Both the position numbers and the translations under genes were made by a program. Of a stretch of 64,000 nucleotides of DNA, positions 9,746 through 23,952 are shown one piece after another; position 1 is the stretch's first letter, and each line of letters begins with the position of its first letter. Source of the DNA: Diadophis punctatus similis. Its lineage: Eukaryota; Chordata; Lepidosauria; Squamata; Dipsadidae. Below the pieces are notes generated by a model. That model did no database searches. It saw only the letters and a list, made by a program, of their open reading frames with translations, and was not told the DNA's origin. The stretch covers positions 162,312,547 to 162,376,546 of the forward strand of contig JALIGW010000001.1 in the NCBI GenBank assembly GCA_023053685.1, written 5' to 3'.

Positions 9746-11080
9746 AAACAACAACAACAAATCATATTCCAGTGAGGCCTGGAATACTAAATTCTTAAAT
9801 AATTTAGTATTTGAAAAAATAGCACTTTATTTTGCATGTTTCAACATCCTTTCCTTTTTATTTTCCTTTAGCAAGCTCTATGGACCAGGGGCTTGTTATT
9901 TTAAATCACAATCCATTACTTGTGATGACATTAGCTGTGGCCCACCGTAATTTACAAGATACAGTAATACATTCATTAGATATGAAGATACCAAAATATT
10001 CTGTCACCTCACATGGATTGGCTACGTTTATGGATTGGATAATGTTCCATGTATTCATCATCCAATCTAAGCATTGATTTTTGTCAGTACAGAGAAAAGA
10101 AGACTGATCTACACTGTACAGCAAGCCAGAATAGAGCAGTGGTTGCCATAAAACTTCTACAGTAAGAATTTTATTTCTTTTCCTTTTCTTATTCCTGTAA
10201 AGGAACCTATTTGTAGCAAAAGGCTGTGTGGAAAAGGATTTAGGTCAGAATATGATCAACAATTATTTTTTTCTTCCTCCAATTTTCTCAAATAATTTTC
10301 CCTAATTCTCCCTCCTTCATTTCCCATCTATACATGTTCTTTTTTTAATTGAGTTGAGTAGAAAAGGTGGAATATACAAATGGAACAGTTATAAACTTAT
10401 ATTACACTGTCAACAATCATATTCTCTCTCTCTTTCTGCGTGTCTCAACACACACATACAACCCTATCATCAGTGCATCTCAGTAGAGCTCAATAGTTGC
10501 CAGTATTCAATTTCATTCCATTTAAATTTTCCACTACCATCATTCATGTCATTATCCCTGATGTATCAGCTCTCTTAAAAACCAGAAATAAATGCAAAGT
10601 TCTTCATTCAACTAGGTTCTCCATATTTGTACAGTTTTTAATGTAAAAGACTTCTACTCCTCTTTTTCCAAATAGGAGTACGTATAAATTTGACTTGTGG
10701 CCCTTGATTGATCCAGACATTTTTACTGTGTTTTAATCGGCAGTTTAGGAATACAGATTATACAGAATGTTACTAGAAAAATGTTGGTAATAAAGCATTC
10801 AGATTATTTCTAAAGGCAATATGAGTAATTGTTTTGTTTTCTAATGTCTTCCGGAAAAATAAAATGCATTATAAAATGCATTATTCCTGTATCTTTGAAG
10901 AATTACAATATTTGAAGCAGACATTTAAGCTGTTGTACCAGCTTAAAACATCTGTAGCAGTATATTGATCTAGTTCAGAAAAATGAGAACATGCATGATT
11001 TATTGATTTATTATCTGAAACAAGGATAATTTCCTTTATACAAAGTAAGTCTGATTAATAGAAGTGTTAAAAGCACTTGT

Positions 11081-11564
11081 TGTTAGTTGCAAAGTCGTGT
11101 CCGACCCATCGCAACCCCATGGACAACGTTCCTCCAGGCCTTCCTGTTCTCTACCATCCTCTGGAGTCCACTTAAGCTCACGCCTACTGCTTCAGTGACT
11201 CTATCCAGCCACCTCATTCTCTGTCGTCCCCTTCTTCTTTTGCCCTCAATCGTACCCAGCATTAGGCTCTTCTCCAGTGAGTTCTTCCTTCTCATTAGGT
11301 GGTCAAAGTATTTGAGTTTCATCTTCAGCATCTGGCCTTCTAAAGAGCAGTCAGGGATGCTCTCCTCTAGGACTGACCGGTTTGATCACCTTGCAGTCCA
11401 AGGGACTCGTAGGAGTCTTCTCCAGCACTATAGTTCAAAGGCCTCAATTCTTTGGCGCTCAGCCTTTCTTAGGGTCCAACTTTCACAGCCATACATTGCA
11501 ACTGGGAAAACCATAGCCTTGACTATACGCACTTTTGTTGGCAGGGTGATGTCTCTGCTTTTTA
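11081..11564 (-). mobile_element. Bov-B (RTE-type) LINE fragment, ORF2 C-terminus
   Basis: The minus strand encodes KRRRGRQRMRWLDRVTEAVG and AWRNVVHGVAMGRTRLCN, the characteristic C-terminal signature of Bov-B reverse-transcriptase ORFs. The sequence GTCGTGTCCGACCCATCGC near its end is the conserved Bov-B 3' segment. The 5' part is missing, and further upstream coding sequence is frameshifted. Bov-B is abundant in squamates. Confidence 0.85.
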
Positions 11565-13960
11565 AAAGCAGTACATGTAAAGGATGTACAAAGCTACACT
11601 GGTTATTTTTTTAAATTATATTAAAGTTGTTACTTAAAGGCCTTTAAAAGATTTTCATATAAAAGTTTAAAATTTCCTTGAAATATACGCTTGGTTTCTG
11701 TACATATGGGCTATTAAATTAACACTTTTAAACTAATAAAAAGTATTTACAAAATTGAATGGACATTTCTCCCCTCAGAAGACAAGCAAGGGAAAAGATG
11801 ACCCTTCAGTTAAATTAGCAAGGAGAGAGCTGAAGCTGATACTGCCAACTAGTAGCTTTTCTGTAATCTTGGGAAGGAGTGACACTCACATCCTCATGTA
11901 AAAGTACTTTCTGGGTTGGAGTTGGAATTTAGCCTCCTCACCAGCTATTGTAATGGGTCAATAAGAGGCTTTCTAGTGATATAGCAATGTTCCTGAATGG
12001 GGATAAAAATATTGGGTCCATTTTTCTGCAAAAATTTGGGCCTTTGGAATGGGAATTATGTCTGGGACCCAAAGTCACAACTTCCAACTTAAATCATTTT
12101 GCCCTTAAATTCTGGCAGCATGATTCTGAAGCCACTATTACTTCAAAAACAAAAAAGTACTGGAGAAAGAGGCATATGCAGCTCAACACTGTTCCTTGTG
12201 ACTGATCCTTTGATTTTGAGGTGTGTGTGGTTAAACTGTCTTTCTACAATCAATCTGAGACAACTTTGCAATTATAGGATGTAAGACCATTAGCATTTGA
12301 TACAAACTCACATGGTTGGCATATATAAATATTTTTAATTATTTCAAAGCGGATGTACGGTAATATGTACATCCTTTTTCTTTTTCCAAAAAGTTGTTTG
12401 ATATGGTTTGCATAAGGATTTCCATTACCAGACGCTGTGTGTAGCACATTACAGATGTCTGCAGCCTGCAAGTATCAACAATGCTTTGAATAACACCCCC
12501 AGTATAACAGTCCTCTTGTCATTGGTGTTGCATATTATAGCATAGGAATCCCACACAAGTGGATGAACAGACTTTAAATAATACCATCTGACACTGGGGA
12601 GTGGGGGGGGGAGGAATAGAAATCTGACAAAGGATTGGAAATGGTTGTTAGCCATGGGAAATAGGATCCAGGCCACTGGGGAGAGGCTCATCCTTCTTTC
12701 CTTTGATCAGACCAACTATACTTTTAAATATTGTTTCCTACAATTCATGGGAAAAGATTTTACCATCATTTAAATGCTACTTAAGAAGCTATTGACATTC
12801 TTTTTTGCAAATTTATTTCAAAGCAATATTTTCTGAAGAACATCCTAACTCACTTAAAGTTGTTCCACACAGTGCACAGGTTATGCTAGAAGCAGACAAA
12901 AACCGTGTACCAATATCAAAAAAGTATACATACATGGGTACAGGTTGCCCATGTTATCTGTTGTCCCATTATTCACAATTTTGTGAAACTGAGATTGATA
13001 ATTACAAGCAAGATCTCTGAATACAGGTAAATGTTTTTGCATATTGTATCTGCAATATGCCCTTTTTTTGCCTGCATGCAAATTGGCGAACGGTTTTTGT
13101 GCACATGCACAAAAGGGTAAGTTTTTAAGGATAAGGCCATCTATGCAATGTGTTTGTATTTTCTCCCCCTTCTCATTTGGTGATAGTGGGCCTTGGTCAC
13201 AAGGATCCACATGACTTCTTTAGTGCAGATGGCTTTCTTCAGAGAAACTTGCTCACATTTTGCTTAATTGCTATAGCTGGTCAACTGGGAGCATTGGCAT
13301 TCACTGGGGAATTTAGATCATGTCACTAGATACTAGTGCTGCCGACTTGTTCATAGTATCTTTTGATCATGTCACTGAATGCTATTGTAATCTCAGTGAT
13401 AGCTGCTGTGACCAAGCGAGGAGGAGTGGGAGGAAGAGGAAATACATGTTATCTATACAGCCATGGTAGAAAAGTGAAAAAAAAATACTTTTTTTACTTT
13501 CCATAAACTCATGATATTGTTATCTGTATTGCAGTTTCTTTAACTGTGATTTTATGCTGAGATGGGCATTTTCTGCATAACAAGAACCATGTTATGAGGA
13601 GGTTGAGGAAGAAACAGGGGGACCTCTAGGCATAAACATCCTACAAATAGAAGTTTGTTAGTAGCTTATCTCATAAATGGCAGCTTACTCCAGGCTCAAA
13701 AAGTCATGGAAATAGAGATCAAAATATACAGAAGGATTTATCCTTAATGAACCCAATAATAATAATATACTGTATTATTGTTATTGTTCCTACATTTTTC
13801 AAGATTCTGCCTTTTACTCCTAATTCTTGCATTAAAACTTCTTATTGAAGTCTGGGTGAGTCTTGTTTTGCAGTATGGAGCTTACATGTACATGCAAAAC
13901 AATAAAAAAAAATCATGTGGTGGAATCCCTTCCCATATTTATTTTGTTGGTGAAAAGTAA

Positions 13961-14330
13961 GAATAGAATAGAATAGAATGGAATGGGGAATAGGGAATAG
14001 GGAATAGAATATTTGGCCAAATGTGATTAGACACAGAAGGAATTAGCCTCCGATGCAGAAGCTCTCAGTGTATATGCAAAGCAACAGAACAACAACAACA
14101 ACAACAACAACAATAACAACAACAACAACAACAAGAGGGAGTAATAAAGAAGATGAGAGGGATAATAATAATAGTACAGCCATACAACAAGGGTAAATGT
14201 ACAGACATTAGACAATATTATGAGAATTAGATGTTCAGCAGTGTGATTGCATGAGGAAAGAAACTGTCCCTGTGTCTTTGCATGCAATGTCCTATAGAGG
14301 CATCCCAAGGGGAGGAGTTGAAAGCTTACT
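13961..14330 (-). mobile_element. CR1-type LINE 3' end with (AATAG)n tail and (CAA)n tract
   Basis: An (AATAG)n-rich run at 13961-14008 is followed by a reversed copy of the 3' end seen at 9585-9745 (CCAAATGTGATTAGACACAG, AGCTCTCAGTGTATATGC). A (CAA)n tract lies at 14089-14133, then CR1-like 3' sequence to about 14330. It is 5' truncated. Confidence 0.55.
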
Positions 14331-15299
14331 ATGTGAAATGTTCTTCTGTTGACAACTTATAACTTAAAGTTCAGTAAGGTGAATTTAGAAAACAACCAAG
14401 GTTATGTTCTATGAGATGTTGACTGTTAACTTGGTGCTGTTTCATCATAATTTTTTAATATACAAGGAAGACTTTTGGGGCAAACTTCAGATGTATCTGC
14501 AGTACTTAAGTTACCTTGAAGAAAGTTTCACTAGACATTCTGGAGTGTATATTCAATATAACCAATATAAAATTAAAGTGTGACATAGCATTTAAATGGA
14601 ACATTTGTCTGTTAGTCTGAGAAGACTTCTTGCACAATGGGATTTCCTATTGCTTTATTCCTCTTTGTTGTCTGTATTTTTCTTCTGTTATGAAATGCTG
14701 TTCTTTCAGTGGAAGAAAATACTTGGGCACTGTACTAAAATATCTAGTTTAAATATTTCAATTTATATCAATGCAGTTACAAGTTGGGATAGTAATGCTT
14801 GTGTTTTTAGGCTTTCAAGAGAAAAACAGAAAAACTCAGATCATAAAATATAAAATGCAGATTTAGGAAAAAACAATGGGAGGAAATAAAGTGATAAGTA
14901 CTTTGGAAATCAGGTAATAAGATTCCATGCAAGAGTGGCAGTCGAAGGCATTAATTTGTTCACAGTTAACCTCAGCTAGACTAGTACAACAATCTCATAA
15001 TTATTCGTCAAAATATTGGAAGCGGTTGCAATCAGAAAGGATTTCTTTTCATATGTAAAATAGACTTGTGAAAAAGTTGTGCCTTACTGGAAGTCAATAT
15101 TAAAGGAAGTTAGAATAATAACTAAAGAAAAGATAAAATGTTTTCTAGAGTTGAGGTAACTAAAAAAGGAATTTACTGAATTCTTACTCTGGCCTGATGA
15201 ATTAATAATTGCTCAAAATATGGAAAATATCATTTGTTCAAATTGGCATACTAAGATATGGTCAACTGCTTTAAGGAAACATTGATACAATTTAAATAA

Positions 15300-15375
15300 T
15301 TTTATTTATTTATTTATTTTATTTAAATGGATTTATATGCTGCCCAACTCCCAGGGGACTTTTCAGTGGGATGAA
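15300..15375 (-). mobile_element. Short LINE 3'-end fragment
   Basis: A (TTTA)n run is followed by GGATTTATATGCTGCCCAAC and TCCCAGGGGAC. This matches the piece at 61560-61625 (TTATATGCCGCCCTACTCCC) and is typical of reversed CR1/L2-type 3' ends. No coding part is visible. Confidence 0.45.
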
Positions 15376-16919
15376 TCATGTTTTTATTTATTTATTTTTT
15401 AATCTGCAAAAATTATATGCAGAATACGGAAACTCTAAGAATAATAATTCTTATTTTGATCATTCTTATTTAAGTTTAGTGATTTATGTAAACTATTAAA
15501 TGAATGTTGAAATAAATATTATAATCCATTCTTGTTTCTTTCTATTGAATGTTGAAAGTAAAAAAAAAGATTAAAAAAAAAGTCTTTGACTAAAAGCTAT
15601 CCTTAACCTTAGGTTGGCAATTTCCATTGGAACAAGTCCCACAGAACCAAATGTTCCTTCAGGGAGAAAAGACATTCTGATTTCTTAGCACACAGTGGCA
15701 AAACAAAACAAAACAAAACAAGAAATCTTTCAACTCCATTGTAAACAACAGCAACAAAAAAACCCTTACAGAATGTATGCTTCTGTTGTGAACAATGTAA
15801 TAGAATTTAAATAACGTTTAAATAAATTTTAAAAAAATAAGAACTGCGGACAATAATAGGAGAAAATAAATAATCAATTGAGCCCCAAAGTCTCCCTCTA
15901 CCATTCTTAGGATCAGGTTGACAAAATTTGGGGATGGGGAAAGTGTCTCCACTCAGAACACTATTGGCTGCTAAGGTGATTCAGGCAGTGGGACATTCCT
16001 TAATGTTAGGTGTTAGGAGACCGCTGAACTCCTTAGAAAAGTGCTTGCACAGTGATACCTACAGAATAAAAAAATACCTATTCTGTGATGTTTATTAAAA
16101 CTGAAGAAAGATTTCTTTACATGAAAACAAAAATAGAAAATCCTACTTTAAAGTTAATGGATTGTTTCTGTAAAAAAAACCCCTGTAATTCCTTCAGAGG
16201 CCTGATATGCCAAAATGGAACTTTCTCTTCATCATAATAAAACACACATAAAATAGTGGACTTTGAAATCTTCTGCCTTGTCACTGTGGGATTGGGAGAA
16301 CTGGTCCTGTCTGAATAGCAGTGGCATGCCAGTGTTACATATAATTCATAATTTCTTTGTTCTGCAAGTGAAGTTAACTGACCAAAGAGCAAAAAATGAG
16401 ATTTCTTGGGATCATTTAAAATTGATACTGAATACAAACAGAAAAAGATCTAGTGGTAGTTTTTTCATGGTACAGAGGCATAATACAGATCTGATAAAAA
16501 TGCTGACAGTTTTGAGACTCAATTAGGAACTTTCAACACACATCTGTTTATAGATTCAAAAGGTTATGCCATGAGCATAGTAAGAATTTAGTTGAGATTC
16601 CAAACTAGAGATACTGTTCTGTAGGAGATTGGTAAGTAAGTTTCACTGGCCTGCAATTGTTCCTTTTCCTAGCAGCTGCAGGGTACCACAAACCACTACT
16701 TTGTCCCCAGTGCAACTTACATTTATATTAAACTGTTACGTGTGATCATGAAAGGATTAGGATTCACTACAACACTTCATTCTAATATACCCACACAGGA
16801 GTTAAATGTGGCTGTATTTAATTAAAATGGAAGCCCAGATGTAGTGGTTGGTTGGATAAAGACAAATAGGCTGAATTAGAATCCTGGCAAGACTATCCTT
16901 GTAATGGGTAGTTTATAGG

Positions 16920-17785
16920 TCTGCCAACACTAAATATCAGAACACTAAATACAAGCTGAATGGACAAGACCTTGCAGACGACCCTTACCCTGTCAAAGAC
17001 CTTGGAATACTCATATCAAATGACCTAAGTGCCAAAGCCCACTGCAACAACATCGCCCAAAAGGCTTCAAGAACTGTTAACCTAATCTTACGTAGCTTCT
17101 TCTCCGGTAATATCACACTACTAACCAGAGCATACCAAACATTCACCAGACCAATCCTTGAATACAGCTCATCTGTCTGGAACCCACACCGCATATCGGA
17201 CATAAATACATTAGAAAGTGTCCAGAGATACTTTACGAGAAGAGTCCTCCACTCATCTACTCGCAACAGAATACCTTACGCAACCAGTCTTGAAATCCTG
17301 GGCTTAGAAAACTTAGAACTACATCGCCTTCGGCACGACCTAAACATAACTCATAAAATTATCTGCTACAATGTCCTCCCTGTCAATGACTACTTCAGCT
17401 TCAACCACAACAATACATAAGCACACAACAAATACAAACTCAAAGTGAACTGCTCCAAACTTGACTGTAGAAAATATGACTTTAGCATATGGTCAATGCC
17501 TGGAACTCACTACCTGACACTGAGGTTTCGTCACCAAACCCCCAAAACTTTACCCTAAGACTGTCCACTGTTGACCTCACCCGATTCCTAAGAGGTCAGT
17601 AAGGGGCGTGCATAAGCGCACCAGCGTGCCTACCGTCCCTGTCCTAATGTTCTCTCTTATCAGTATCAATCTTATGTACATAAACAATGTTACATCTATG
17701 TATAATACTAACACGTACTTGACAAAATAAATAAATAAATAAATAAATAAACAAACAAACAAACAAACAAACAAACAAACAAACA
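16920..17785 (+). mobile_element. LINE 3' portion (Jockey-superfamily, CR1/L2-like) with damaged ORF and tetranucleotide tail
   Basis: An open frame from 16920 to a stop at 17418-17420 covers the end of the reverse transcriptase and following region: VKDLGILISNDLSAKAHCNN, ITLLTRAYQTFTRPILEYSS, SVWNPHRISDINTLESVQRY. This DLGIL..RPILEYSSSVWNP pattern is typical of CR1/L2/Rex1-type ORF2 C-termini. The frame continues past TAA at 17418, so that stop is a nonsense lesion. A later frameshift near 17550 separates the final STVDLTRFLRGQ ending at 17602. The 3' tail is (AAAT)n then (AAAC)n at 17726-17785. It is 5' truncated and not intact. Confidence 0.85.
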
Positions 17786-18225
17786 GAGAACTCTCCATGT
17801 TCTAGATGGGACTGAATTTCCTGAACAGCATTGTCTGAAGTGTTTCAGAGAGCAGAGTGTGACCATCTGAAGGGCTGCCAAAGTCTGTCCAGTAATGCTA
17901 TGATAGCACTAGGGAAGAGGGATATTCACACATTTTTTTAAAGAAGTAGGGTAGAAATGAGAATTCACTCTGGGAGGCAAACCAGTTCAATCCCCACCTG
18001 TAAAACTCCACAGATTCCCCCCCGACAGAAATTAAACCAATATAGACAATATTTGTCTCTGTGTTTGAATCACTTTAATAAATATTTTTAATATTTAGTA
18101 TCACTGTAGAAGCTAAATTTATGAATTTAACCAATCATAATTTTTCATTTGGTTTGAATTGTTCTTTGTCTATATATTGACAATAATATATTGCATTATT
18201 TGATTCCATCTGTAGACTCCGAAAC

Positions 18226-18284
<59 letters not shown>

Positions 18285-18303
18285 TCATATACATACACAC
18301 ACA
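18226..18303. repeat. (TC)n microsatellite with (AC)n end
   Basis: A nearly pure TC tract of roughly 55 bp followed by ATACATACACACACAC. Confidence 0.9.
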
Positions 18304-20890
18304 TTTAAACATTAAATATTATATTTAATCATATCTACATAGCTGCATGGCCTGACACTCATGTGCATAATAGAGTTTTAAAATCTTACATTCTATGTAA
18401 TGTACATTCTTATTTGATGAAAAGCTCCTGGATACATTGGCAGATTCTAGACATACTTACTAATTAGATAATAATTAGATTATTAGATAATAATTATCCT
18501 TCTTCTCAGGAGCCTGACAGAGCAGGCAAAGGAATTCTTCTGCTATTCACAACACTCATTGTCCAATAACTAAGTCAAAGTTGTTTAATGTTAGCAATGT
18601 TTAAAAGTACTAAGAAAGGAGATGCTTATAACCCATTCTTAGGATGAATTTTGCAGCACAGCTTCTAAAAAGTCAGAGATTTGCCTTTGAGACATCTCCA
18701 AAAAGAACCTCATATCAACTTTGGTTGGAAAGAAGCCTATTTGGGAAGGATATTTTCATCTATTAAAAGTATTGGTCTTCCACTGTTTATTCAAATAAGA
18801 AATGTACTATGAAAGCAGTTTGGTGCCTGTGGTGCTGAATTATTGCTATGTAACACTCAAGAGCGGGAAATTTATCCCTAAACTAGAAGGCAAAGTGACA
18901 GATGAATAGCGTATTTTTTTAATCCTGAGGGAATAACTCCTGAAATGCGGCATTCAGAATGCAATATTGTTTGCATATCAGTTCAGATTTTTTCATAACA
19001 GGGTTTTTCTTCCTGTGTACAGTGAGGGTAAGTAGATGAGCTCCACATTATAAAATTATTTGGCAGAAAATACTTTTATTTAAAAGAAAAAAAAATCAAT
19101 GACAATATTTTGAAAACTTTAACATACTTTCTACTAAAATAAGAGAGTGTAATGTATTGACTTTATGATCCTGTTTTCTTTACTTTATCATAACATATCA
19201 AACTTACATTGGTCAAAGAATCTTTCTGTACAAACAAAGCAGAACCATGGCTACAAAGCAATGTTGGGCAGATGTGCTGTGACAATTTTATTCAGGATCT
19301 GAAAGATATTCCTGACCCAACCTGGGTTGCTCCCAGGGTAATCCATTCTGATATTTCTGGGATCAGAAACAGATTCTCTTCAACCTCTTCTATGTAGAAA
19401 AAGCATAAATGCCAAAACAGCTGCAATATTTTTGTTTTTTCATCCAAATAGGATGAAATTCATAAATTAATTAAACTATTAGGAGGCAATACAGATTTCC
19501 AAACTCCACAGATATTGGTGGAAAAGGCTTTTAGCTACAATTCTTTGAAATTTGATTTCTCAATATAAGGAAAATGCTTTTTGCTTTCTTCTAGAAAGGA
19601 ACAAAATTTACAAGAAAGCTAGATCATTAAGAATGACCCACATTACATTTCACTGGAATTGTACTGAGAACCTTTGAGGTATTTGTTAAATGCATTTTTA
19701 AAACCTCAATTTGAAAGATTGGAAATAAACTTTGCCAGTGAGGATTCATGGCAAACTACACATCCCCGAACAAGCGGGAATGCAACAGCCATACAGTGAA
19801 CTGTGGCTTGCAAAATCTCTCCAGAAAAATCTCTCCAGAAAAAGGGGGAAATATGAGACCGCTCACTGGTACTGCTCCTCTTCAGTAGATTGCAGAAACT
19901 GAGATTTTTACAGTTGGCTTGAGTTGAGCAGCTGAGAGTTGAGGGATTTCAACCAAGCTCATACCATAATGCAGCTTATATGGACATGCTGGAACGTTGG
20001 ACTAAGGATCCAAATGGATCTGAAATAAAGATTTTGAAATTAATTTTATAAATCCTTTCCATGGGAAAATACTGTTGTTTTGAATTCTTTAAAAAAAACA
20101 TGATAGGATGGCACTTTGAAGGATGGGCCCTGGAGGGAAGCAGAAGAAACTAAAGATTACAATTAAGGATATGTAAGACGGTGTACTGTTAACTCCACAT
20201 AAACTGTCAAAGATGTGTAAGAGAGTATCAAATGTATATTGGAAATGCAAAATTTGAAACGACCTTTTATCATCTCTGGTGAACATGTAAGAAAGCTAAG
20301 ACTCACTGGAATCTGGTAAGACTGGAGCAGACTCAGCAAAAAGCAATGGAGATCATCAGGGAACAGAAACACGAGTTGTCATGAGACTAAAGAAATTAGA
20401 ATTATGTAAGTTTGAGAAAAAATGACAGGTGAATGAATACTTTCATACTTTTCAAATACCTGGAGGAATGTTGCCCCGAAGAAGGGGGTGCTCTTTTTTC
20501 TATTATCCCAAAGTGCAAGTCAAAGAATAAGGATGGACTGAATGCTAGAAAAGTCCTATTTGAACTTGTCTTACCCGTTGTTCAATGTTGCAAAATTCAT
20601 TGTCCACTCTGTTAGCAATCAGCCTTCAACTCATAGTTAAACTTAGTCATTTATCATGCACCTTTTCTAAACTGACATTTTATCACAATACCATTAACCC
20701 TTATCGATTTATACAGTTCCCAATGAATTGTTGAAGAGCAAAAAATCTGATCTGCCACTCTCTGTGTGATGTCAAACTGCACTTTATCTTCCTGTCTTTT
20801 TGATTAAAATTCTACCAAAACCTCTCCAGGCATACTTAACAAACTAATTGTGCTGAAGTTTTTACATTTACTTGTGCTACTTTCCTTTCT

Positions 20891-21167
20891 TGTCAGGCTT
20901 ACCAGGTAGACCAAACATAAAACACAATCAGATGAGCTTATTCTATTTATTATAAAGCTATATTAATAGAATCTTAACAAGTCTAAAAATACAAATCTCC
21001 CCCGTCTTCTTTACAGCCCAAGAAATTGGAGAAAATATCTTCTGAGCCTCTTGCCTCACCCACTATCCAGTACCCTTATCTAACTGTTCCCTAGTCAGCA
21101 TCTTTTGGCCCTGTCTCCCAAGGTCTTGCCCACATTTCACTGCATTCTACAGAAATAAATAACAGCA
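20891..21167 (-). mobile_element. LTR-like sequence
   Basis: The minus strand shows an AATAAA (in CTTTATAATAAATAG) and ends TAAGCCTGACA. The plus-strand ends are TGTCAG at 20891 and roughly AGCA at 21167, with flanks TTTCT and TTTTT (4 of 5). The word TTTATTATAAAG and AGAATCTTAACAAG tie it to the stretch at 1250-1400. The right border is uncertain. Confidence 0.4.
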
Positions 21168-21954
21168 TTTTTCTATTTAACAGATAACATTTCAATTAGC
21201 CCATCCATTTTTCTCAAGTCTCATAACTATCCATGATTCACGTTACTGAAAATAATAATAATTAAGGTATTATTTTGCAAGCCAATATTTTGTTCCCTGC
21301 ATCCCTACAATCTGGGCGCATATGGTGTGTACATTACTTTATATTTAAAATATTTAAAATAACTTCAGTTGATTTGCTTTTTCTGTTTATCCAATAAGCA
21401 ACATTTCAAATTAATTAGTACCAAACTAAATAACCAAGCTATATGCTGCTTATTAGATACTTTGCAAAAGAAAAAAAAATTAAACTAGAAGTGTACTAAA
21501 GTGTATCTGCTGTGAAATTTTTATGTTGATAAATCTTTCATTAGTAGGAAAAGTACTTGAAAATATGTTTGGGGCAACACTGAGTTAGACTGGTTGCCAA
21601 AGATTTTATTTTCATATACCTTACTTTAGACCCAATGGCGCTGATATTTACAATGTAAACTGATGGGATATACTATTAAGTTAAATCAAGGATCTCCAAA
21701 GATGTATATTACATTTGCATTTTCTTCATTTATATATATTCTCAAGTTTAGTTCAGAACATTTAATTAACAGAAAAGATACTTTATAATGATCTATGCAT
21801 AGTATCCCTAGCAAGTAATTGATTAAGCTATTTTTTTTCAATCCAGTTAAATTCACTTTGTTTCATTAATATACCAGAGTTTAGATATACCACATAATAG
21901 TCACCACAGTTTAGATTGTTTTTATTAGTGACACAAATATGTCTCGCTGTGTGG

Positions 21955-22110
21955 GGAAAATAAAGGCCAAAGTAGTCCCAGGAGCACTTGGGCTCCTAAA
22001 CTGGGAGAGTGGCTCCAACAGATCTCAGGAACGACATCAGAGCTCTCTGTCCAGAAGAGTGCAGCACTAGGAACAGCTAAGATCCTGCACAGAATCCTCA
22101 CCCTATAAAG
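21955..22110. mobile_element. Repeat-derived fragment, family unassigned
   Basis: GGAACGACATCAGAGCTCTC and GAAGAGTGCAGCACTAGGAA look like a segment of a common squamate retroelement. No open frame of useful length remains. Confidence 0.3.
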
Positions 22111-23040
22111 GTGAGCAAGATATGAATCTGGAAATGTATGTACTGTATATATGTTTTTATGTATGTATGTAAAATCTCCCTTGGAAATAAAAAGGGATGC
22201 AACTGTAATTTTTAATTTAAAATTTCACAAAGACAATTTAAAAATGCAGAGTAAACAATATTTGTTTTCTGTATAACTCATCATAACTGAAACCATACCG
22301 CCAAACAATCATATCCTGTTTGGGCCATAATGACATCAGAAATCCATGTTTATCATTTGCTTTGGACAACTTAGCATGTTTTTGGCCCAGGGCAAAGTGG
22401 AAATAAAACCATTTGCAGCTGGCCAAACCAAGATAACCACACATTTCTGAAGTAATTGATACCTAAAGGAACATAGCCTTTAGATCACAGTTCATGATTT
22501 AAGTACACTAATTCTTTAAAGGAGGTTGTTAAAGATTTTAAAGAACACACTGGACTTACTCCAAGTTTTAACATGCAGAAACTATACTAAACATGGCAAA
22601 TAAGATATTCTATACTTCTTTATGCACTAATTACCACTTTTTTAAGGGAATGAAATATATTTCCTGCATTGTTTTAAATGTTCACAGTATTTTTAAAGAG
22701 TCTAGGCCAAAACATTTTTAAATGGTACAAAATAATAAAATATCTCATTGTCCATGCAATCCTTGAGAAAATGGAATGCAGTTTTTCCATTTTCTAGTCA
22801 ATTTTAAGATTCCAAATTTAACAAGAACAACTTTATTTTATTTTTGCTTCTCTCACTTTTAAGAGTTCAAACCGTATTGACTTGTGGAATTCCCTTGTCT
22901 TTCTCTTTTTAATGTAATTATAGTTTAGAATTATATCTGTACCATGGTCAAGTGTGTTAAGATTGGATTTGCCAATTTTAACCAGGAAGAAACCCAGTTA
23001 GTTTTATCCATAATTTGCTTTGTTACACATGTAATGTTAA

Positions 23041-23196
23041 ACCCAGCTGCTGTGGCCTAGAGGTGGAGCTCTTGCCTCACAATCAGGAGGTTGTGAGTTC
23101 GATCCTAGGTAGAGGCAGATTTGGGTCTCCTGCTTGGGCAGGGGGTTGGACTAGATGACCTGCAAGGTCCCTTCCAACTCTGTTAATCTGTTAATT
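23041..23196 (+). mobile_element. tRNA-derived SINE with CR1-like tail, near full length
   Basis: The head has an A-box-like TGGCCTAGAGGTGGAGC and a B-box-like GTTGTGAGTTCGATCCTAGG. The tail is GGGGGTTGGACTAGATGACC then GGTCCCTTCCAACTCTGTTA. It is not a functional tRNA gene because no cloverleaf continues after the B box. Confidence 0.75.
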
Positions 23197-23952
23197 AAAT
23201 CATGAATGAAGGAAAAGTAACATTACATTACAGCAAATGTACATAAATGATAATGCTTAATTTATGTTATATCCAGATCCCAATTTTCCTTCTGATCTTA
23301 CCTTTCTTCTTTATAAGAGTAACATGTTGTATAAACAAGAAGACCTATGGAAATATAACCAGCAGAAGCTAACTTTTATTTCATACTTTATGTAAGGTTT
23401 CCAACTTTCAATTTTACAGGAAATTCCTAAAGATAAAGAATTTATTGTAGGCCTGTTAAATTGCTGCAGTGCTCTCCTAATAGTTCCACATCTAATTATA
23501 TCTCCAGGTATAGAACTCTATCCACAGTCTTCTGTTCAAATTGGAATCTTAAAAATGCCACCATGCATAGAACAGGAACTATTTTCTGGAATGTGCTCAT
23601 CACATACATTCAGAACTTCAGAAATGTGCCTAGTGATGAATTTAGAAACAACACTATAATTGCTCTAGTGTAAAACAGTCCACAAAGCATTTTAAAATAT
23701 TTTCCCTTCATTAATTAGTAGGAAGTGGCAACTATTACATTATTAAGATTATTATTAGCATACTTTGGTTCTTAACCTTAAAGTGAAGGCAATCTAAAAT
23801 TAGCATAACTGACAGCCAAGTTAATAACCTCAATGTATATCATATCATTATTTTTGAGACAAGAGTGGCAAATTTGTGATTAAAAAGGAAAGAAAAGAAG
23901 GAATGTGACGGCTCACAGCAGTTTATGATTTCTTAATTGTGACTATAGAATT

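Noticed and set aside
17577..17798. Minus-strand ORF with repeated Leu-Phe-Val-Cys
   Set aside because: It is the (AAAC)n/(AAAT)n LINE tail read in reverse.
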